DNA of 64,000 nucleotides from Allium sativum (lineage: Eukaryota > Streptophyta > Magnoliopsida > Asparagales > Amaryllidaceae), in NCBI GenBank assembly GCA_030737875.1, contig CM060923.1:491500453-491564452 (forward strand), written 5' to 3'. Positions 33,700 to 47,217 of this stretch are shown piece after piece; the stretch's first letter is position 1; every line of letters starts with the position of its first letter. The position numbers were made by a program, and so were the translations under genes. The notes beneath the pieces are model-generated. The model searched no databases. It was not told where the DNA came from and was given only the letters and a program-made list of their open reading frames with translations.

Positions 33700-35990
33700 A
33701 AGCTCTAGTTTATGATTAGATTTAGATCTGAAATAAAAATCATATTTTTATTTTAGATCTATAAATATTGATCTAAATTATAAAGTTCTTCTATTTTGAT
33801 TCATGAACATGGAATTGTTCCTCTTTTATGTAGATCTGTGTCCTTTTATTTAGATCCATGAACCCTGATTTATTTTTATAATAAAGATTTCATTTTTATT
33901 TAGATTCACTAGTATTGATTTGTTATATTATCATTTTTATTTAATACATGAACATCGAGATAAGATTTACAATAAAAAAAATTCATTTTTATTGCTCACA
34001 TGAACATGAGTTTTTATCAAATTTAGATTTGGAATAAAAATCTCATTTTCATAACTTACATGAAACATGGATTTTTATCAAAATTTGGATTTGCAATGAA
34101 AATTCATTTTCATTGTTTGCAATAAAAATTTCATTTTTTTATTCGTTACATCAAACATAGTTTTGCTTCAAATTGTTTCAACTAAAAGAACACATTTTAA
34201 GTGCCGAATTGTTTCAACTAAAAGCACACATTTTTAGTGTTGAATTATTTCAACTAAAAAGATCATATTTTTAGTGTTTAATTGTTTCAAATGAAAAGAA
34301 CATAGTTTTAAAAGTTACATTTTTATTGTTAATTTAGATGTAACAAAATAGTAGAAATAAAAGATTCATTTTTATTGTCATTTTAATTGCAATAAAAAGA
34401 GTAGAATTAAAAGTGATATTTTTATTGACATTTTAGTTGTAATAAAAAGAATAGATTTAAATGTCACATTTTTATTGTCATTTTAGATGCAATAAAAAGA
34501 ATAGATTTAAATGTCACATTTTTATTGTCATTTTAGATGCAATAAAAAGAATAGATTTAAACGTCACATTTTTATTGCCATTTTAGACGCAATAAAAAGA
34601 ATAGAATTAAAAGTTACATTTTAAAGTCATTTTAGATGCAATAAAAATAGTAGATTTAAAAATAAACATTTTTGTCAAACATGTTAGTTGAAATTAAAAT
34701 AAACATTTTTGTCAAACATGTTAGCTGAAATTAAAATAAACATTTTTGTCAAACATATTAGTTGAAATAAATATATCCATTTTTGTCAAAACACAAAAGT
34801 TGAAATCAAATGTGTCGCTTTTGTCAAATTATAAAGGTTGAATTCAAATTTGTCACTTTTATCAAATTATCAAAGTTGAAATCAAATTTGTCACTTTTGT
34901 CAAATTATAAAAGTTGAAACCAAATTTGCCACCTTTGTCAAAATGTAACAGTTGAAACAAAATTGGCATTTTTGGTCAAAATATAATGGTTAAAACAAAA
35001 ATAACATTTTTGTTAAATAGATTTGTGTTTAAACAATAACATCACTTTTATTTGTTTTGTTGATTTAGAATTGTCGACAAAACAAACATATCACTTTTAT
35101 TTGTTTTGTTGAATTAGAATTGTCGATGAAACAAACATATCACTTTTATTTGTTTTGTTGAAATAGATTTATCGACAAAACAAAGTCATCATCTTTATTG
35201 TTTTGTCAAAATAGATTAGTTGAATCAAACCATATATTTTGTCAAAATATAACTTTTGTCAAAATAGATTAGTTGAATCAAAATACAAATTTTTGTCAAA
35301 ATGAACATTTTTGACCAAATAGATTAATTGAACCAAAATATCATTTTGTTGAAATAGAATTGTCAACAAAATGAATGAATCACTTTTTAATCATTTTGTT
35401 GAAATAGAATTGTCAACAAAATGAATGAATCACTTTTTAACCATTTTGTTGAAATAGAATTGTCAACAAAAATGAATGTATCACTTTTTATGCATTTTAT
35501 TAAAATAGAATTTGTATGCAAATTATAGTATCATTTTTATTGTCAATATACACATTAGAATTTGTGTATATATTAAAGTGACATTTCTATTGACAATATA
35601 CACATTAGAATTTGTGTATATATTTAAGAGGCATTTCCACTGCAAATATACATATTAGAATCTGTGTGTTGATTAAAGAGACATTTTTATTGTCAGAATA
35701 TATATTAGAATATGTATGCAAATTAAAATAAACATTTTTATGTGTGTCGTGTCACACATTGAAACTATAAACAAATAAAAATATTTCTTTTATTTGTTAA
35801 GGTATAAAATAGAAATTGCATACAAATAATGAAAATAAAAATTATCTTTTATTTGTCATTAGCAAAGATGTCATGTAAATGAAATACATATTTATTTGAC
35901 ATTATGAACATTTAGATATGCTATGCCAGTAAAACATTCTTTTATTTGGCGTGTTAAATACGTTAGATGAGTCATTGAATAGTTTATATT
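33700..35990 (+). repeat. Array of short diverging hairpin repeats, 49-50 bp period in parts
   Basis: Successive families of short repeats. At 35041-35160 the period is 49 bp (ATCACTTTTATTTG recurs at 35041, 35090 and 35139), with arms TTTGTTTTGTTGA and TCGACAAAACAAA. At 35341-35470 it is 50 bp, with perfect 12-bp arms TCATTTTGTTGA (35341-35352) and TCAACAAAATGA (35363-35374). At 35546-35571 the arms are ATATACACA and TGTGTATAT. Loops stay close to ATAGAATT/TTAGAATT while arms change completely. The same array occurs in the 3' LTR at about 40150-41984 and 48507-48700. Confidence 0.85.
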
Positions 35991-38046
35991 TATATATAAT
36001 TATATATATATATATAAATATAAATTAAAATTAAAACGAATCGCGCATGGTAGTTCCCGTTACGAAATCGTAACTTTAAACGGTTATACCGAAAGATCCG
36101 ACCGTCGGATTTTCCCAAAACTGGAACCGTTAGGTCCGCTTTGGGAAGATCTTTCCAACGATATAAATTTCGTCAAAATCCAACGGTTATATTTCGAGAA
36201 ATGTGTAAATCAAATTTAGATAAAAACAGCGCCAGGGCCGCCTATTGACCCGAAGCATCGTTAAATTAAATTGGGCTATTTTTATGAAAATAAAAATAGC
36301 GATAAATCGTTATAAAATAATGTTAATGATACAAAATGGTTTTAAATTATAATTATGCGAGAATTATATGAAAAGACCGAGTTCAATCTCATTTCAAATA
36401 ATTATATGACGATTTAAAGTCGAAGACATTGAAGACGGTGATTGAAGACCGACGATCTTCACATTGAATGGATGACTACTGATGCCCTGGACTAATCTTC
36501 TCCCAGGAAAGGGTTATAGTGGTAGTTGTCTGGACATACTTGTTGATTGTATGGATAAGCGAGCACCTCTCTTCCGTATTGGACATACGTGACGAGGAAT
36601 AAGGTGTCTCCGGTTTCGTTCAGACCCAGAACGGACTTGTAAATGGATGTGTGTCTGACATTAGATTTCATTCCATGTAAATTAAATTGATTTCTATTTA
36701 ATATATATCTGTGGTGGCGGAGAATTAATTCTCTTGCTTAACACCCTTCTCTGAGACGCATGAGCTCAGAGGTAATATATTGGTAGTTATCGATCGCATG
36801 GCGTGAATTGTTAATGTGGCATGCCAAGATGCAAATGATCGAGGCTTTTGTTGAAAAGCAGGGCCTTGTGGTTGATGATCAAAGCACAACCTGTTTAGGC
36901 ATAGCTTTGTGTATAGCTTTACTTCGCGAGTCTCACACCCCGGTATGAGTCAGAAACAAGACAAGGGAACGCAGGGAGTGCACACGTTTCTTTCTAGCTA
37001 GAAGTGGTGTCAGCGTTTACAAGCCTTGACATTTTAGTTATATGGATGATGGATTACGAGGCCTCGGTTATATTGGTCGATAGTGACCAATTTATGGGTT
37101 CAATAGGACCGGGAAGGGTGTGTTCAGGAATTGTCAATCCACTAAATTATTTGTGGACCGGTCCTCTAGGATCCAAGGGTTCGCCAGCGTCCGAATCCTG
37201 AGACATTGCTAGAGTGTCTCGAATCAGTAAGGAGATCGTTCCTGGCCTTGACTCATGATGGAAATCCAACTTCCAATACGACACCATACGGTTTTGAATT
37301 GCAGAACTAGTATGGCAACATAGTATATGGTAGCTATGCCGTCTATGATTGATACATTATGATTGAAATGTTTTTGAAACATATATGCACTAATAATAAT
37401 ATCAAATCCGTTTTTATCGTATCAAGCATTTTTGACCATTATAAGGTAAAACTCTATCCTTCGGTTTGCGTTGCATTGTGTGATGGGACTTGTGTCTTAT
37501 AATGGTTTCATTTTTCTAAAATGCATTGCACTGTTTAGCAACTTACTTTATATTATGCACTGGCAATCCAATGGAGTAAACCCGTTCCACGTTAGCAGCG
37601 TGGTCCTGTGATTAGCCTTATTATTAGTTGAGTTAGCTAAAGACCTCATACCAGTTCCATGACTGACCCGTAGTTTGTTTCACTTTGCAAACTCGGGTGC
37701 CCTCTTTTCCACACGGGCAGTCGAGTAGCTTATTTTGTAGATATATTGAGCAGGATTCTGGATCGAAGCTTAAAGCTGTGTCCAGAGCATTGATAGACTT
37801 CCGCTGTACCAGATTCTTGATTCCGCTGCACTGTATTTAATTCACTGTAAATTTATCTTCCGCTATTTTATATTCAATGTACTCTGATATTTTGTACTAT
37901 GATGTAGCATTATTATGATGTTTATAAAAGTCTGCTGTTATTTGTTCTGATGTGTTGTATTTTCAGAGTTAGCATATTTGGGTTTTGAATGATCTTGGTC
38001 GATTTTGCGATCGATTAGATCCGAGCAAAATTCGAATCGTTACAGT

Positions 38047-38058
38047 TGGTATCAGAGC
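38047..38058 (+). promoter_or_regulatory. Primer binding site (tRNA-Met)
   Basis: TGGTATCAGAGC, two bases after the 5' LTR end, complementary to the 3' end of initiator tRNA-Met. Confidence 0.93.
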
Positions 38059-38421
38059 TCTGTTTATCTCAAATTTTTGGGGTACAACTCGTTAGAACTG
38101 AACAAAAAACTCATCAGAGATTGGATTAGTAATATCCAATAGGAATACTCATTAGAGATAGGATCAGTAGCATCCTAGAATGAGAAAATCTCGTTAGAGA
38201 TGGGGTTAGTAATGCCCTGGAATGAGTTGAGAGTGACAAGTTCATAATTAACGTATTTGCGATTATATATATAATCCGATCTTAGAAAATATGATTTTTG
38301 AATATATAAAGTATATATATTTGAAAAGTTAATCAAATAATAAAATTATTGAAAACAATAATAATAGAATTGAAAGTTGAGTCAGTTAATTAAACAACTT
38401 TCAGCTTCGTTCCATTTTGAG

Positions 38422-38448
38422 GACGAAAAGATTTTAAGTGAGGGAGAT
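38422..38448 (+). promoter_or_regulatory. Polypurine tract
   Basis: GAGGACGAAAAG, then AAGTGAGGGAGAT, lead straight into TGTAACAACC. The AGGACGAA..AAG..GGGGAGA form is typical before the 3' LTR of Tekay-type chromoviruses. A close counterpart precedes the LTR at 63123. Confidence 0.85.
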
Positions 38449-41400
38449 TGTAACAACCCAGAAATTCTGGACCAATTTAAAAATTTTATTTTAGAAATTT
38501 TAATGGATTTTAAATATTGAAAATGATTTATTTTAAATAATAATAACTAAATATTTATTTAAATCGAAGTTATAACGAAATTTTTTATTTTAATTATAAA
38601 AGGAGTTTAAAATAGCGCGGTAGTTTGAAATTTTGAATTCAAATTTTGACTCACTGTAGAGGATGCAAAATAAATCGGATTTCAGTAAAACCAAAAATAC
38701 TTAAATCTATTTAAAAATATCTTTCCAACGAATCTAAAAAATTGAAATTTCATAGCGGGAATCAAAAGTTATGGTCAATTGAATATTCAGAATAGTCGAT
38801 GTAGAATTTAACATAATATATAGCCCTTAAAATAGCCATTTTACCAACGACCTCCGTTTTCGACGAAACCACTTTTGTTGGAACCGGAATGTCAAATTAT
38901 TGCTAGGTTTCAATTTTCATAATTTTTAGAATTAATTTGTGAGCGTGGCAAAAGAAAATGTGTTTTGTCAATTTTAGTCACATTAAATCGAATAGAAAAT
39001 GGACATCTTTCAAACGATCTTCAAATCCTACGAAATTAGTTTTGTTAGGACCGTATCATCAAAACATAACTAGAAATAATTTTTCTGGAATTTTTGGAGT
39101 CAGTATGTGGCCCCGACAAATATAAATGTACGATCAAATTAAATAATTAAATGTTCTATATTTTAATTTAAAGAAAAGTAGGCTGAAACGATCGAATGGG
39201 CTGGTGAGACCTAGTCCATTATGTCCGGAACGGGGATATTTAGCTAGGGGCAACATTAGCTGGGCTGGATTAGGGGTTGGTATCGATTAACGGGCTTTTT
39301 CAGATTTAAAGAATTAAAATAATATTTAATTATATATATATATATACTAGCATTTCCAAACCCTAACCCTATTTAGACCTCAGCCGCCAGTGATTGAAAC
39401 AAGGGCCATGAATGTTCAAAATTCAAATCCAAATTATCCTCAATCCACGTAATAAATTTCTGAAGTTATTAAACAAAAATGAAAGAGCGTTTTGCGATCT
39501 TTAAATCCATACAACTAAGATCTGAAATCATGGAGTGTTGAACGAGATTTATAGCCACAAAGGCTGTGTGCTCGCACGCATTTCTAGGCTAGAGGAGATG
39601 TGCGAACTCGACGCTGTTACTGGCGGTGTAAGAGGTTGGAACGGGCTTCCTCGAGGCGTTGTCAGATCTGGTGGCGAAGGCATGTAGAGGGCGCGGTGGT
39701 GGGTTTTTGTTCTGAGCGGCTTTGGGTTCGTAAGAACCTGGAGGAAGACGCAAAGAAGAAAACGATAGTGAAGGAGAAAGAAAGGGAGGCGAGTCCGATA
39801 TTTTTCCCAGTAAAAATTAAACGATTCAAAGTGCGTTGGAACTCTCTTGACGAGATCTACGTGATGGAACAGACCAGATCTGAAATGGAGCACTTTGGAA
39901 ATTCAGGAAAATTCGATTTTGAACTATTCAGAATTAAAAACACTGTGAGATTTCTATTTATAATAATTAATTAAAATTTAATTACTGTCTCGCTATTTAA
40001 ATCGATGTATGTATGAAATGGAATCAGATCTGTGATGTTGAGACTGAAAAGTATTGTTTGTTGTTCGTGTTGATTGCAATGTTCATGTTGTTAGATCCCG
40101 ATCTAGAATTAAAATTCTTTCTCTTATCTGAATCTCTAGTTTATGGTTAGATTTAGATCTGAAATAAAAATCATATTTTTATTTTAGATCTATAAATGTT
40201 GATCTAGATTATAAAGTTCTTCTATTTTGATTCATGAACATGGAATTGTTCCTCTTGTATGTAGATCTGTGTCCTTTTATTTAGATCCATGAACCCTGAT
40301 TTATTTTTATAATAAAGATTTCCTTTTTTATTATGTTCACTAGTATTGATTTGTTATATTATCATTTTTATTTAATACATGAACATCGAGATAAGATTTA
40401 CAATAAAAAAAATTCATTTTTATTGTTCACATGAACATGAGTTTTTATCAAATTTAGATTTGGAATAAAAATCTCATTTTCATAACTTACATGTAACATG
40501 GACTTTTATCAAAATTTGGATCTGCAATGAAAATTCATTTTCATTGTTTGCAATAAAAATTTCATTTTTTATTTGTTACATCAAACAAAGTTTTGCTTCG
40601 AATTGTTTCAAATAAAAGAACACATTTTTAGTGTCGAATTGTTTCAACTAAAAGCACACATTTTTAGTGTTGAATTGTTTCAACTAAAAAGATCATATTT
40701 TTAGTGTTTAATTGTTTCAAATGAAAAGAACATAGTTTTAAAAGTTACATTTTTATTGTCAATTTAGATGTAACAAAATAGTAGAAATAAAAGATTTCTT
40801 TTTATTGTCATTTTAATTGCAATAAAAAGAGTACAATTAAAAGTGACATTTTTATTGACATTTTAGTTGTATAAAAAGAATAGATTTAAATGTCACATTT
40901 TTATTATCATTTTAGATGCAATAAAAAAATAGATTTAAATGTCACATTTTTATTGTCATTTTAGATGCAATAAAAAGAATAGAATTAAAAGTTACATTTT
41001 ATTGTCATTTTAGATGCAATAAAAATAGTAGATTTAAAAATAAACATTTTTGTCAAACATGTTAGTTGAAATTAAAATAAACATTTTTTTCAAATATGTT
41101 AGCTGAAATTAAAATAAACATTTTTTTCAAATATGTTAGTTGAAATAAATATATCCATTTTTGTCAAAACACAAAAATTGAAATTAAATGTTTCGCTTTT
41201 GTCAAATTATAAAGGTTGAAATCAAATTTGTCACTTTCGTCAAATTATCAAAGTTGAAATCAAATTTTTCACTTTTGTCAGATTATAAAAGTTGAAACCA
41301 AATTTGTCATCTTTGTCAAAATGTAACAGTTGAAACAAAATTGGCATTTTTGGTCAAAATATAATGGTTATAACGAAAATAACTTTTTTGTTAAATAGAT

Positions 41401-44180
41401 TTGTGTTAAAACAATAACATCACTTTTATTTGTTTTGTTTTATTAGAATTGTTGACAAAACAAACATATCACTTTTATTTGTTTTGTTGAATTAGAATTG
41501 TCGATGAAATAAACATATCACTTTTATTTGTTTTGTTGAAATAGATTTGTCGACAAAACAAAGTCATCATCTTTATAGTTTTGTCAAAATAGATTAGTTG
41601 AATCAAACCATATATTTTGTCAAAATATACACTTTTATCAAAATAGATTAGTTGAATCAAAATACACATTTTTGTCAAAATGAACATTTTTGACCAAATG
41701 GATTAATTGAACCAAAATATCATTTTAATCATTTTGTTGAAATAGAATTGTCAACAAAATGAATGAATCACTTTTTAATCATTTGTTGAAATAGAATTGT
41801 CAAAAAAATGAATGAATCACTTTTTAATCATTTTGTTGAATTAGAATTGTCAACAAAATGAATGAATCACTTTTTAATCATTTTGTTGAAATAGAATTGT
41901 CAACAAAAATGAATGTATCACTTTTTATGCATTTTGTTGAAATAGAATTTGTATGCAAATTATAGTATCATTTTTATTGTCAATTGAAGCGACCCGAACT
42001 TCCCCGGTCTCAGAAGAGATGAGAAAGAACGAATTACTGTGAGGACAAGACAAATCAGAACGCAGACGGGAGAACATTTCATTGTATATTACAACAATAC
42101 ATCAGATTACAAGAATATACATAGTATAAATGAATATTACACAAAAATATCAGAGATTTAAATTACATTTAAATACATAGCAGCGGAAAATAATACAATA
42201 CACAACTAGAAGTAGATATACGGATACAAAGCTTTCCGGATATCGTTCCAGCTGTAAACCAGGATCCTGTGAATATAAATATGCAAAACCAAAACTACTA
42301 GCTGCCCCTCTCAAAATAAGGGCACCCAGAGTTTAGGTTAAAACAATAAACTCCAGGTCAGTCATGGGACTGGTGTGAGAACTAAAACAGTTATTAATCT
42401 TTATTTTAAAGTTCGGTAAATCAAGGGACCACGCCGTATAACACGGAACGGGTTTCCTCCCAGGAATACCAGTGCATAAAACAACAGCGCAATGCTAAAT
42501 AAAGAAAAATAAAGCTATTATAAGACCCAGGTCCTATCACACAATGCAACGCAAGCCGGGGGATAGGGTTTTTACCTTATAATAGCCAAGAATGCTTGAT
42601 ACGTTTAAAAGAAATCATTTGATACTATTATAAGTGTATAGTGTATAAAACAACTTCAAATCATAAGTATCAATCATAGGCGGCACGAATGCCCCATACC
42701 ACTATGTCGCCATATATAGGTTATACAATCAAAATCGCAAAGTCACGTATTTGGAAATTGGGTTTCCATCTATGAACCGAGGCAAAAGATAGTCCTCAAC
42801 CGATTCGAGACGCTCTAGCCCGCCCCTCAGGCAAGTACTCAGTCAAGCCTCTGGATCGTCAGGGCCGGTCCACCGATGTGGATTAAAATTCCTGAACACT
42901 GCGTTTCCCCGCCCTTTGGGGCGTAAATGAGCCAACGAATGACTCCATCGGACCCGGATCGTCCGATCAAACCGAGGCGCCTCGCAACAGCAACAACCAC
43001 ACAGGTGAAAAGTATATAAATGTCAGGGTTGGTAGGTCACTGACACCACCCTAGCTAGAAAGAAACGCATGCCCTCCCTGAGGTCCTTCTCCCGTTTTTG
43101 GTTCACAACCGGGGTGTGAGGCTCGCGAATCAACGCTACACAAAGCTATGCCACACAGGCCTTGCTTTGATCATCATCCACAAGACTTTGCTTTTCAACA
43201 GAAGCCTTGATCGATTGCCACTTAGGCATGCCACACAGGCAATTCACTCCATGCGATTGATATCCATCAATATATAACCCCTGAGCTCGTACGTCTCAGA
43301 GAAGGGCGTTAAGCAAGAGAATAAATTCTTCGCCGCCAAACAGATATATATTTAATAGAAATCAATCACACAAACTAAAATCCAATGTCCGACACACAGT
43401 CCATTTACAAGTCCGTTCTGGGTCTGAACGAAACCGGAGGCACCTAGTACCCCGCATATCCATCGATCTCCAAGTACGTCTGGACGATCACCAACTGTTT
43501 CCATCTTCTTGGTGTACAGTCCAATCAAGACCATCAGTAATCACCCAGACGACGTGAAGACCTCCGGTCTTCGACCACCGTCTTTATCTTCGACTTATCG
43601 TCATATCAGTTATTCAGAATGGGATAAACCCGGTCTTTCCGAATAACTCGCGTATACTTTAAATAAGTGTTGCACAAACACAACATACGCCTCATTCCAA
43701 TTCATCAGTCACTAACCGTAAATTAATCAAGAGAATAATTCCCCAAATATTAACCCCGAAGGCCGAAACCAACATCAGATCAATATCCAGAAAACCATTC
43801 TGCTTAGCTAACCGACAGTTAGTTTCCAAATTTCACATTCATAGGGAAAGGTTCCATTAATTTTATCAAAGATAAATTCTTTAATTTATTCTTTAATCTA
43901 CTTTTGAATATCAATTCAAACTAGTCGGGATTAACGAACTTTACCGAAGTAATCATTTGTTTTAATTTCCCAATCCCAACCTATTCATCCCATGAAGTAA
44001 AACTGGTAATACTTCATATCTAACACCACGGTGTTATCGGTAAATTCAATTACCATTTCACGTTCAAATCTAATTAAAGATTTAACCATCGCCTGGAGCA
44101 AAACTGGTGATACTCCATTCTCGATCATTTCAATCTAATTAAAGATTCATTAAAACTCCACTAAGTTTTAATCTGTGACT

Positions 44181-44636
44181 GGGTTAAAGAATCAGTGTCA
44201 TTTAAAACACGGTTCATGATAAACCCAAAATCACATTACATCTCAATCAGTCCCTAACCGTAAATTAGCAAGTGAGCAGTTCCCTAAGTATTAACCCCGT
44301 AGGCCGAAACCAACATCAGATCAATACCTCTGAAACCATTCAACTTAACTAATCTCCCGTTAGTTTCTGATTTTCTTAACTCCTTTAGGTCTAAGAACAG
44401 TATTATTGAAGATACCGTTCACAACAACCCAAAATCACGTTCCATTAATTATCGGGTTAAAGAACAAGTGTTATTTAAAACACTGTTCACAATAAACCCA
44501 AAAATCAATACCAATTCAATTCCAATTAAATATTATTTAATTGGTGCACTTCATTAAATCTAGCTAAAAAGATTTAATCATTTTCTCAACTGGGCTTAAG
44601 AACAGTGTTAATGAAGACACCATTCACGACAAACCC
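44181..44636 (-). repeat. Four dispersed hairpin units GGGTT...AACCC
   Basis: Units at 44181-44226, about 44391-44430, 44454-44499 and 44592-44636. Each contains an inner pair built on GAACAGTGTT/AACACTGTTC. One unit has the variant GAACAGTATT with GATACCGTTC opposite, so the arm change is compensated. Near-identical text, including ATTAACCCCG and GGCCGAAACCAACATCAGAT, recurs at about 43747 and 44298. Confidence 0.75.
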
Positions 44637-46589
44637 AAATCACATTTGATATTAAATACAAGGCTCTGAATAGAAAATATATCGGCTTATATTCAATATC
44701 AAATTCTACGACTAACAAATGTCGTATTGGAAATAACGATATAAATATATATCTTTCAAATTTCCATAACAATATCTGCATAATCACGAAATCCAACATC
44801 AAAATATTCCGAAGACATGTTCGATTCAAATCCATTCCAATATAATTATTGGAAATTCTGTTTATTTTCAAAACCATTTCAAATCCAATTTATTTATTTA
44901 AAAATAAATAGAATTATAATTCTAGTTCAAAACTAGTTCTTTTCGATAAAAATCTATTTTTATCTTTTCAAATATGAAGTTTTTCATCCCAAATCTTCAC
45001 AAATCATTTCTTATGATTTTACATAAATTATTACTATTTTTAATAATTTTAGCAAGGCCCGTACAGTCGATTTCCATCAACGGCCATCGAACTGCACTTA
45101 CAGCGACCTTTTTCAAATTTGATTTGGACATAATTCCAAATCCAACAATTAGATTTCAAATTTCTAATATTCATTAGAAAGCTCTTTTCGATACGAACCC
45201 AACGGTTCCGGTTTTAGGAGAATCCGACGGTCGGATCTCCCGCAATATCCGTTCGAAGTCAATGGTCGAAATTGGCGAACTGCCGCGGCGCGGCGCGTTC
45301 TATTCAGGCCATATACTATATATATAATATATATAATATATACTTCGTCGATTTCCATTTAAAACGTGCTTTATAAATCGTTTTAAATTCATTTTCAAAA
45401 CGATTTCAACTTCTATTCTAATTCAAATCAAAATTGAATTTTTCCTTATAAATTCGTTTTAAATTCATTTCAAATTGATTTCAATTCAAATTGATATCTA
45501 ATTCAATTTCAGTTCCTTTTCAATTCAATTCAATTTCAATTCGAATTCATCTATATTCAATTTCAATTCGAATCCATTTATATTCAATTCCAATTCGAAT
45601 TCATCTATTTTTAATTTCAATTCGAATTCATTTATATTCAATTTAAATTTGAATTCAATTTTAATTCTTTTCAAAAGGTCAAATTTTGAAATCACTTTCG
45701 ATATTCATTAAAAAATGAATAAAATCGATATAAATATCGTTCACGTCAAAATGGCGTCAATCTAATCAGCACGGCTTCATATATTTCTATCTTCAAATAT
45801 TTCATTTCAAATATTTCCTTTTCAAATATTCTATTTCAAATATTCTATTTCAAATATTCTATTTCAAATATTTCCTATTTCAAAACTGGAATGAGGCCCA
45901 ATCAATTACCATATAATGTTAATTATATGGATTTTCTACTACACATGTATACAATAACAACGATGAATAATCAACCATCATCCAAAGTGCATTCTACACT
46001 GTATAAGCATCAAATATAAATATTCAACGCTTATAACAGTCTGTCAATCAATCGATCGACATACAACTAAACAATCGGGATTAGTGTACGTCAAATATCA
46101 TCCCAATACCCGTGTGGGGTTTCAAACAATCAAACACAGATTTTATTTGTGCAGTTGGGCGATGCGTAAAATTTATCGTCCCAATCAATATCAGTCAAAT
46201 GTATGTATATAAACAAATCGTCCGATTTGTTTATTTTTATTTCATTTCATATACACGTTAAAAATTCTATTTTTAGCTATAAAATATTTTCCACTATAAA
46301 ATATTTTATTTCAACTATATAAATATTTTATTTCATTTCACATCACATCACCCAATCAACTACACATCAAAATCAAACAAACAAGCATACAAGCCGTCCA
46401 TGGTCTGTGGACGACAGGTGTCGGGTGCTACTAAACACCGTCTACATCCTAGTATATATTTATAACTGGAAAAATTAAATTGAAAGGTGAGAAGTTCTCA
46501 CCGAATAGCTAATCTAATCCCACGACTCTTCTTATGCAGAAATCTTCGCCGTTTCATCTTTCATCACTTTCTTCATCCGTATTCAATAC

Positions 46590-47060
46590 ATATATAAAAA
46601 TCGAATTTTTACTTTGCTATTCAACATATAAAAATCGAATTTTTACTTTGCTATTCAATATATAAAAATTGAATTTTTACTTTGCTATTCAATATATAAA
46701 AATCGAATTTTTACTTTGCTATTCAATATATAAAAATCGAATTTTTACTTCGTTGTCATGTGTATAAAAAATCACATTTTTATACTACTACTATATAGAT
46801 AAAAATTCTATTTTTACACCGCTAAAAATCACATCTTTTCCATTTTAAAAATCTAATCTTTTCTATTTTAAAAATCTAATCTCTTCTATTTTAAAAATCT
46901 AATCTTTTCTATTTTAAAAATCTAATCTTTTCTTTTTAATAATCTAATCTTTTCTTTTTAAAAATCTAATCTTTTCTATTTTAAAAATCTAATCTAATCT
47001 TTTTTTAAAAATCTAATCTTTTCTATTATAAAAATCTAATCTTTTCTATTTTAATTTCTA
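46590..47060 (-). repeat. Short tandem repeats (AAAAATCGAATTTTTAC and TCTAATCTTTTCT types)
   Basis: The first array (46590-46760) repeats a unit of about 39 bp with the palindrome AAAAATCGAATTTTT. The second (46830-47050) repeats AAAAATCTAATCTTTTCTAT-like units of about 20-22 bp. Confidence 0.85.
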
Positions 47061-47217
47061 TTTATATAGGATAAAAATCCCATTTTTGTTCTATAGCCAT
47101 ATAAATAAAATCACATTTCAATCAAACTGATTTTTTTCTATCTTTGTAAAACCTATTTTCGTTGGATAAAGAAAAATAAATAACAAAATAATAAAGAGGG
47201 GACTTACAGGCGGTTTC

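Larger units (their letters stand above)
32014..38044 (+). repeat. 5' LTR of the giant-LTR element, 6,031 bp
   Basis: TGTAACAACC...CGTTACA. In order: a conserved AT-rich start; an AT-rich promoter-like stretch with TA repeats at 32899-32918; a telomere-like AAACCCTAACCCTA at 32927-32940; a GC-rich block (33120-33330); a long array of hairpin-forming short repeats (about 33700-35990); then a conserved downstream block. That block contains the GAAGA/TCTTC hairpin (36444-36460), TTCTAGCTAGAA (36992-37003) and a CCACG-TTAGCAG-CGTGG hairpin (37587-37603). No protein is convincingly encoded. Confidence 0.93.
38045..38448 (+). other. Internal domain of the giant-LTR element, 404 bp, non-coding
   Basis: It begins with the primer site and ends with the polypurine tract. 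In between is a three-copy imperfect repeat of about 50 bp (AGAGATTGGATTAGTAATAT, AGAGATAGGATCAGTAGCAT, AGAGATGGGGTTAGTAATGC; about 38117-38230) followed by AT-rich DNA. No open frame longer than a few dozen codons. Confidence 0.88.

Noticed and set aside
35041..35720. Regular ~50-bp repeat units resembling a CRISPR array
   Set aside because: This is plant DNA inside an LTR. The varying part is the hairpin arms, units drift gradually and no spacers or cas genes exist.
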